Below are positions 60,116-64,000 of a DNA stretch of 64,000 nt, piece by piece. A program made the translations under genes and the position numbers. The DNA lies in the NCBI GenBank assembly GCA_029260395.1, contig JAJDDJ010000009.1, forward strand, positions 496,001 to 560,000. Reading direction: 5' to 3'. The stretch comes from Phycisphaerales bacterium. GTDB lineage: Bacteria > Planctomycetota > Phycisphaerae > Phycisphaerales > UBA1924. The notes under the pieces are model-generated. The model searched no databases, was not told the origin of the DNA, and saw only the letters and a program-made list of their open reading frames with translations. Position 1 is the stretch's first letter. Each line of letters opens with the position of its first letter.

Positions 60116-62302
60116 ATGGGGATGCTGAACCCCGCGCTGTTCGCCGGGGCGATCGCGTGCATCGCGGTGCCGATTTTGATTCACCTGCTCATGCGGCGTC
60201 GGCGCAAGCCCGTGCGGTGGGCGGCGATGCGGTTCCTGGTGGAAGCGTACAAGCGCAACCGCAAGCGGCTGCTGATCGAGCGGTGGCTGCTGCTGGCGCT
60301 GCGGTGTCTGGCGCTGCTGCTTCTCGCAGTGGCTCTGGGCCGGCCGGCGCTTCTGGCAGCCGGGCTCGACGGGCCGGGCACGCGCACGGTGTACGTGCTC
60401 ATCGACGACAGCCTGAGTTCGACGGCGACCGACGCGAGCGGGGTCTCGGGTGTGCGCCGGCACGCCGCGGCGGCACGCGAGGTGATCGGCTCGCTCGACC
60501 CGATGCGCGGCGACCGGGTGGGGCTGATCTCGATGAGCCAGCCGGCGCGGGGCATCGTGCTCGCGCCTTCGACGGACCTGGCAGCGGTCGCGGGATTGCT
60601 CGATTCGATGGAGCCGACCGATGCCCGCGCGGACGTGCAGGGGGCGGTTGAACTGGTGATCGACGACATCGCAGCGGCGCAGGCTGAGCTTGGGCTGGAA
60701 GACAGCACGCAAGGCCCGGTGGTAGTCGCGGTGTTCAGTGACTGGCTTGAAGGAACAGCTCGCGGCGAGTCGGCTTTGCCCGATTGGCCCGAGCAGACGG
60801 GCGTTGAGTTCCTGCTCTCCCCGCCGAGGGCGGACGAACCGGCCACGGTGAGCATCACCGCTGTGGCGCCCGTGCGCGGCGTGACCTCGAGCGATGATGT
60901 GGGCGGCGACCGCGTGGCGATCTACCTTGCCCGCGCGGGCGGGAGCGCAGCGGTATCGCGCGTCGTGCTGCGCGGCCGCACCGGCCCCGCGAGTTGGTCC
61001 CCGCCGCTGGGCGAGGCGCTGGTGCGCTGGTCGCCGGGCCAGACCACGGCACAAGCGATGATCGCGTTCGATCGCTCGGCGATCGATGCATCGAAGGTCG
61101 GTCGGTGGGGAGCGCTGCGGGTCGAGATTGATGGCGACGAGCTGCCGGGTGATGATGTTCGCTACGCGGCGGTGCAGGTGCGTACGTCGCTTCGCATCGG
61201 GATCGCAGGCCCGGGCGGGTTCGATCGGCCGACGAGCGTGCGAGACTACGGGCCCAGCGAGTGGGTTCGGCTGGCGATGGTGCCGGGCGGTCGCGAAACC
61301 GGTATCGAGCTGCGAGACGTTCCCACCACGAGTATCGAACGCGAGCGTTTGTCGGACCTCTCGGCGCTGTTCGTGCTTGAGCCGGCGCGGGTGACACCAG
61401 CGGGATGGACGCGGCTGGGCGAGTTCGTGTCGCGCGGCGGGCTGTTGGTGGTCACGCCTGATGCCGACGAGCGCGGCACGCCGGTCTGGCCCGATGCCCT
61501 CAGCCAGACGCTCGGCCTTGGCTGGTCGGCGGGCTCGGCAAGCGAGATGGCGCTGACGATCAGCCCTGCGCCGGTGGGCGAGCTGCTCAAGCTGCTCGAA
61601 CCAGAATTGGCGGAGATCGCGGGTTCTATCCCGGTTCGCCGCAGGCTCGAACTTGATGCAGGCGAGGGCGAGACGGTGCTGAGCCTGAGTGATGGCACGC
61701 CGATGGTGGTGGCAGGCCGGGGCGAAGCAACGCGCGGGCTTGTGGTGCTGGTGGCATCGGCCCTGGACCTTGAATGGATGGACCTTCCGGCGCGAGGTCT
61801 CATGGTGCCGCTGGTGCAGGAACTCGTGCGGCAGGGCATTGACGCCGCCAACCCGCGCGCGGTATCGGTTGCGGGGCGCGAGCCCGCGGTACCGTCGGGT
61901 ACGCAGGAACTCCGTTCACCTGGACGCGAGAGGATCACCGTTGAATCAGGCGAGGCAGCACGGTTCGCAGGCGTGTGGGACGCGATCGATGCGCAGGGCG
62001 CCGCGGCGGGTGTAGCGGTGGTGAACCCGGATGCCGATGCAGGCCGAGCCAGGGTGCGGTCGACCGATGAAGTGCTGGCGTGGTTTGAGTCGCAAACAGG
62101 CCGCAGGCCTGGCGTATTGGGCGATGAAGAAGCCAGCGCGAACGGTGATGGACGGGCCTCTCGAACCGACGCGGGTTGGGCGCTGCCTGCAATCGTGCTG
62201 CTGCTGGTTGCACTGGTAGCGGAAGCGCTGCTCGCGAGACGCTTTAGTCATGCAGAGCTGCGGCCGATGACGGTGAAGCTGGGACGAGGCGCGCGCGCAT
62301 GA
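60116..62302 (+). CDS. BatA-like N-terminal domain plus vWA membrane protein
   Basis: A 728-residue membrane protein. The N-terminus MLNPALFAGAIACIAVPILI begins the BatA-type double-helix anchor (about 3-26 and 58-80), with HLLMRRRRKPVRWAAMRFLV in between. A vWA domain follows: TVYVLIDDSLSSTATDASGV (about 96-115, the DDSLS MIDAS-like motif) and VVVAVFSDWLEG (about 202-213). A beta-rich middle, a glutamine-amidotransferase-like fold (about 425-480, with LFVLEPARVTPAGWTRLGEF) and a last membrane helix (ALPAIVLLLVALVAEALLAR, about 690-709) complete it. Start 60116 is used; an ATG two codons later is possible. The stop overlaps the next start (ATGA). Confidence 0.8.
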   Translation: MGMLNPALFAGAIACIAVPILIHLLMRRRRKPVRWAAMRFLVEAYKRNRKRLLIERWLLLALRCLALLLLAVALGRPALLAAGLDGPGTRTVYVLIDDSLSSTATDASGVSGVRRHAAAAREVIGSLDPMRGDRVGLISMSQPARGIVLAPSTDLAAVAGLLDSMEPTDARADVQGAVELVIDDIAAAQAELGLEDSTQGPVVVAVFSDWLEGTARGESALPDWPEQTGVEFLLSPPRADEPATVSITAVAPVRGVTSSDDVGGDRVAIYLARAGGSAAVSRVVLRGRTGPASWSPPLGEALVRWSPGQTTAQAMIAFDRSAIDASKVGRWGALRVEIDGDELPGDDVRYAAVQVRTSLRIGIAGPGGFDRPTSVRDYGPSEWVRLAMVPGGRETGIELRDVPTTSIERERLSDLSALFVLEPARVTPAGWTRLGEFVSRGGLLVVTPDADERGTPVWPDALSQTLGLGWSAGSASEMALTISPAPVGELLKLLEPELAEIAGSIPVRRRLELDAGEGETVLSLSDGTPMVVAGRGEATRGLVVLVASALDLEWMDLPARGLMVPLVQELVRQGIDAANPRAVSVAGREPAVPSGTQELRSPGRERITVESGEAARFAGVWDAIDAQGAAAGVAVVNPDADAGRARVRSTDEVLAWFESQTGRRPGVLGDEEASANGDGRASRTDAGWALPAIVLLLVALVAEALLARRFSHAELRPMTVKLGRGARA

Positions 62303-64000
62303 ACGACCTGCTCAACACCTTGCTCGGGCTTGATGGGTTGCGTTTCGGCGTGGAGGGCGTGCGGTTCGGGTGGCAGCGACCCTGGCCGAGCTGGCTGTGG
62401 GTGTTGCTGATCGCGGGCGCAGCGGTCGTCGCGTGGTGGGTGTACCGCAGGCTTCCGATGGCGCGCCGGTGGCGCGTGGTGCTCGGGTGCGTCCGGGGCG
62501 TGGCGCTCGTGCTGGTGCTGGTGATGCTCAGCGGGCCGGCGTTGATCGAGAGTTCTCGCCGGGTCGAGCCGGACTGGATCATGGTGCTCGCGGATCGGTC
62601 GGCTTCCATGGAAGCCGCCGACGGGCCTGATGGTGCGACGCGCAACGAGCAGCTTCGCGAGGCGCTGCGGGCCGCATGGCCCCAGTGGTCGCAGCGCGCC
62701 GAGCGTTCACGGCTTGTGTGGCTGGGCTTTGCCGACGGGGCCTTCGACCTGCCAGCTACGGATCAGGGTGTGACGCTTGGCGATGCAGCAGGTGCGCGGA
62801 CCGACCTTGAATCAGCGCTCGATGAGGCGCTGGACCGCGGGGCTGCGCGGTCGCTTGCGGGCATCGTGGTGCTGAGCGATGGACGGTCAGCTTCGGCACT
62901 GAGCGCTGATTCGTGGGACCGGCTTCGCGCCAAGGGTGTGCCGGTGTTTACGGTGGCGCTGGGCGCGACCGGCAGGACGCGCGACCTAGCGGTGACCGCG
63001 ACAGCCGCGGCCAGAGCGTTCGTGGACGATGCGGTACCGGTGCAGGTGCGCATCGATCAGGTGGCTGATGCGGGCGAGGCGACGCCGGCGGTCGCGAGGC
63101 TCATCGATGAACTTACAGGCCGGGTGCTCGACGAACGAGAGATCAATGTCGAAGGCGGCTCGGCAGAACTGACGCTGCTGGCGACGCCCGATCGGCCCGG
63201 CATCCAGCGGTGGCGCGTCGAGATCGACGCGGGTGAGGGCGACCTGGTCGCGGAGAACAACACGCAGGAACTCGCGGTCGAGGTGCTCGATGAGCCGCTG
63301 CGCGTGGTGTACCTCGACGGCACGCCTCGCTGGGAGCACCGGTACCTCAAGAATTTGTTGCTGCGTGAGGAGTCGATCACGTCTTCGTCGCTGCTGCTGG
63401 CGGCCCGCAGGCGTTACACGCAGGAAGGCAACGTGGCGATCGCACAACTGCCCAACTCACCGGAGGAATGGGCGGATATCGATGTGGTGGTGCTGGGCGA
63501 TGTGCGCCCCGAACTGCTTGGTGAAGAAACCATGAACCAGCTGCGCGATCATGTGGCGACGCGCGGCGCGGGGCTCGTGTGGATCGGCGGCCCGCGGGCG
63601 ACGCCCTACGGATACCGCGGCTCGCCTCTGGCCGCGCTTCTGCCCTTTACGCTTGCGTCACAGGCTCAAACGCCGGTGTGGGACGACGCGGTGACACTCG
63701 TTCGGGCGGATGCTTCGGATGCGTTGGGAGTGCTGCGTCTGGGCGACACGCCGAGCGAGCCTTGGCCCGCGCAGCTGTCTGATCCGTCGACTGGCTGGAG
63801 CCGGCTTTGGGGTGTGCAGAAGATCGCCGCGGATCGGCTCAAGCCTGCTGCGGTGCCGCTGGCGTTCGCGCAGGGCGATTCGATCGTGGATGCGCGCGGC
63901 TGGCCCGTGGTGATGACGATGCGCTACGGCGCGGGCCGGGTTGTGTACCTAGCGACGGACGAGACGTGGCGCTGGCGCTATGGCTTGGGCGATCTGCTGT
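62299..64000 (+). CDS. vWA / glutamine-amidotransferase-like membrane protein (cut by window edge)
   Basis: At least 567 residues; the C-terminus is outside the window. Two membrane helices (about 33-50 and 62-81) are followed by a vWA domain with WIMVLADRSASMEAADG (about 93-109, an alternative MIDAS motif DRSAS) and LAGIVVLSDGRSASAL (about 191-206). Then come a beta domain and a class I glutamine-amidotransferase-like fold: RVVYLDGTPRWEHRYLKNLL (about 335-354), VVVLGDVRPELLG (about 395-407) and GLVWIGGPRATPYGYRGSP (about 425-443). Coupled to the BatA-like gene by the ATGA overlap. It is the third gene of the DUF58 operon. Confidence 0.82.
   Translation, partial: MNDLLNTLLGLDGLRFGVEGVRFGWQRPWPSWLWVLLIAGAAVVAWWVYRRLPMARRWRVVLGCVRGVALVLVLVMLSGPALIESSRRVEPDWIMVLADRSASMEAADGPDGATRNEQLREALRAAWPQWSQRAERSRLVWLGFADGAFDLPATDQGVTLGDAAGARTDLESALDEALDRGAARSLAGIVVLSDGRSASALSADSWDRLRAKGVPVFTVALGATGRTRDLAVTATAAARAFVDDAVPVQVRIDQVADAGEATPAVARLIDELTGRVLDEREINVEGGSAELTLLATPDRPGIQRWRVEIDAGEGDLVAENNTQELAVEVLDEPLRVVYLDGTPRWEHRYLKNLLLREESITSSSLLLAARRRYTQEGNVAIAQLPNSPEEWADIDVVVLGDVRPELLGEETMNQLRDHVATRGAGLVWIGGPRATPYGYRGSPLAALLPFTLASQAQTPVWDDAVTLVRADASDALGVLRLGDTPSEPWPAQLSDPSTGWSRLWGVQKIAADRLKPAAVPLAFAQGDSIVDARGWPVVMTMRYGAGRVVYLATDETWRWRYGLGDLL

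Noticed and set aside
1..64000. Mobile elements, CRISPR arrays or defence islands
   Set aside because: No transposase, integrase, restriction, Cas or toxin-antitoxin genes and no spaced direct-repeat arrays were seen.

Overview
The window looks like a chromosome segment of a planctomycete of the class Phycisphaerae, probably order Phycisphaerales. The DNA is GC-rich with strong G/C third-position bias. A secreted carboxypeptidase ends in the GC-type dockerin tail (repeated GDFLALL) common in that group, a secreted protein ends in a PEP-CTERM-like tail (PAPAGL, hydrophobic stretch, RRRR), glycogen synthase is of the eukaryotic GT3 type, and several proteins resemble planctomycete-restricted hypotheticals. 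I saw no insertion sequence, phage gene, CRISPR array or rRNA. The segment reads as stable core genome with short gaps and many small operons.

Layout. 1-7.6 kb: start of purB, a Tat-exported PhoX phosphatase, secreted proteins, a tautomerase, a PIG-L deacetylase, a lipoprotein, a tRNA-dihydrouridine synthase and a DinB-like protein. 7.6-17.1 kb: phoH-pgpH, a lipoprotein, the phosphate two-component pair phoR-phoB, a long structured leader, then two paralogous OprO/OprP-type porins. With PhoX this makes a phosphate-scavenging theme. 17.1-23.5 kb: a coupled leftward operon (glycosyltransferase, BshC-like protein, metal-chelate binding lipoprotein, argS), two unrecognised genes and tRNA-Gln(CUG). 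23.5-32.4 kb: DUF2339 membrane protein, ABC exporter, DUF4394 secreted protein, dicarboxylate/amino-acid symporter and nhaA. 32.5-38.6 kb: a complete glycogen module, glgB divergent from GT3 glycogen synthase and debranching enzyme.

38.6-42.1 kb: a heme oxygenase-like gene bracketed by a repeated hairpin, then the dockerin carboxypeptidase with a structured leader. 42.1-49.7 kb: MFS transporter, PilZ protein, a small glycan group (GT2, GT4, sulfotransferase-like) and a second two-component system. 49.7-57.6 kb: M20 amidohydrolase, iron-type binding lipoprotein, glutamine-rich coiled-coil membrane protein, O-antigen ligase-like protein, old yellow enzyme and three small proteins. 57.8-64 kb: a seven-EF-hand protein, then a DUF58 / BatA-like / VWA operon that runs off the end.

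The best candidates for undescribed biology are the structured leaders before the porin, nhaA and carboxypeptidase genes, the GT2/BshC-like/binding-protein/argS operon, the 36-residue ORF beside phoX, the zinc-ribbon-less FmdB-like protein and the hairpin repeats around the heme oxygenase gene. All functional statements rest on motif reading by eye; no database search was run.
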